DNA of 6,022 nt from NCBI GenBank assembly GCA_013696915.1, contig JACCXR010000366.1, positions 1 through 6,022 of the forward strand, written 5' to 3'. This document shows positions 5,774 through 6,022 of the stretch, in pieces (the stretch's first letter is position 1; the number at the start of each line of letters is the position of its first letter). The stretch is from Euzebyaceae bacterium. Lineage in GTDB: Bacteria; Actinomycetota; Nitriliruptoria; Euzebyales; Egibacteraceae. The notes beneath the pieces were generated by a model. The model was not told the origin of the DNA. It was given only the letters and a program-made list of their open reading frames with translations, and did no database searches. The position numbers and the translations under genes were made by a program.

Positions 5774-6022
5774 ATGGCGACAACACGGCCGCGGCGGGTG
5801 GTCGACACCCCCGCCGAGTCGCTGGACGCGGTGCTGGCCAGGCTCGGCGTGGACGTCGCTGCCGCGCAGCCGCTGCTGGACGCCATGGGCATCGCCCCGG
5901 ATGCCGCTGCCGGCTCTCCGGTCCTCGAAGCCGTCGCCACGGCGTCGAACCCCGACCGGGCGCTGCGCGCGCTCGCGGGGGTGGCCGGCCGGCAGCCCGA
6001 GGCGTGGCCGGCGCTCGCGGGC
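5774..6022 (+). CDS. glnE: Glutamine synthetase adenylyltransferase/deadenylylase, N-terminal fragment
   Basis: Only the first 83 residues are in the window; the frame is open to the last base, and full-length GlnE proteins are about 950-1000 residues. GlnE adds AMP to, and removes it from, a tyrosine of glutamine synthetase according to nitrogen status. The visible part is the weakly conserved N-terminus before the first nucleotidyltransferase domain: Ala/Arg-rich, then SLDAVLARLGVD and SNPDRALRALAGVAGRQPEAW (58-78), which resembles the helical ASDPDxALxxL stretch of actinobacterial GlnE. No catalytic motif lies in the window, so the call rests on this resemblance and on its position after glnA2, as in mycobacteria and streptomycetes. 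The ATG has no ribosome binding site but a -10-like TAGGGT at the spacing expected for leaderless initiation. Confidence 0.8.
   Translation, partial: MATTRPRRVVDTPAESLDAVLARLGVDVAAAQPLLDAMGIAPDAAAGSPVLEAVATASNPDRALRALAGVAGRQPEAWPALAG

Noticed and set aside
4147..5940. A 597-codon minus-strand open frame covering glnA
   Set aside because: It is antisense to a fully conserved glutamine synthetase, its translation is low-complexity (Arg, Val, Asp-rich), and it has no recognisable domain or ribosome binding site.

Overview
This 6 kb window has very GC-rich coding sequence (about 72% in the lines I counted by hand) with strong G/C-ending codon use. The order glutamine synthetase GlnA2 type followed by GlnE is the arrangement known from mycobacteria and streptomycetes, so the source is most likely an actinobacterium (Actinobacteriota). 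I cannot place it more finely. The 557-residue NadE is shorter than the roughly 680-residue mycobacterial form, which argues against a close relative of Mycobacterium.

Layout. Positions 1-237 (+) hold the C-terminal half of dtd, a D-aminoacyl-tRNA deacylase. Positions 328-2001 (-) hold nadE, glutamine-dependent NAD+ synthetase, convergent with dtd; two perfect inverted repeats separate them. Positions 2002-2182 are a divergent control region with a four-box GlnR-like operator. Positions 2183-3586 (+) hold amt, an ammonium transporter with a signal peptide. Positions 3629-3955 (-) hold a small GYD-domain protein. Positions 3956-4365 contain the GYD promoter region and a decayed, frameshifted 3' end of a tyrosine-recombinase (integrase) gene. 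Positions 4366-5691 (+) hold a GlnA2-type glutamine synthetase. Positions 5774-6022 (+) hold the start of glnE, which runs off the window and is probably transcribed as a leaderless mRNA.

The genes form a nitrogen-assimilation neighbourhood. Amt brings in ammonium, glutamine synthetase (or a glutamyl-polyamine synthetase of the same clade) uses it, GlnE modifies glutamine synthetase, and NadE spends glutamine nitrogen to make NAD+. The GlnR-like operator between nadE and amt could couple NAD+ synthesis to nitrogen status. I found no wholly new system. The most noteworthy points are that operator, the integrase relic ending inside the ribosome-binding region of glnA, and the likely leaderless start of glnE.
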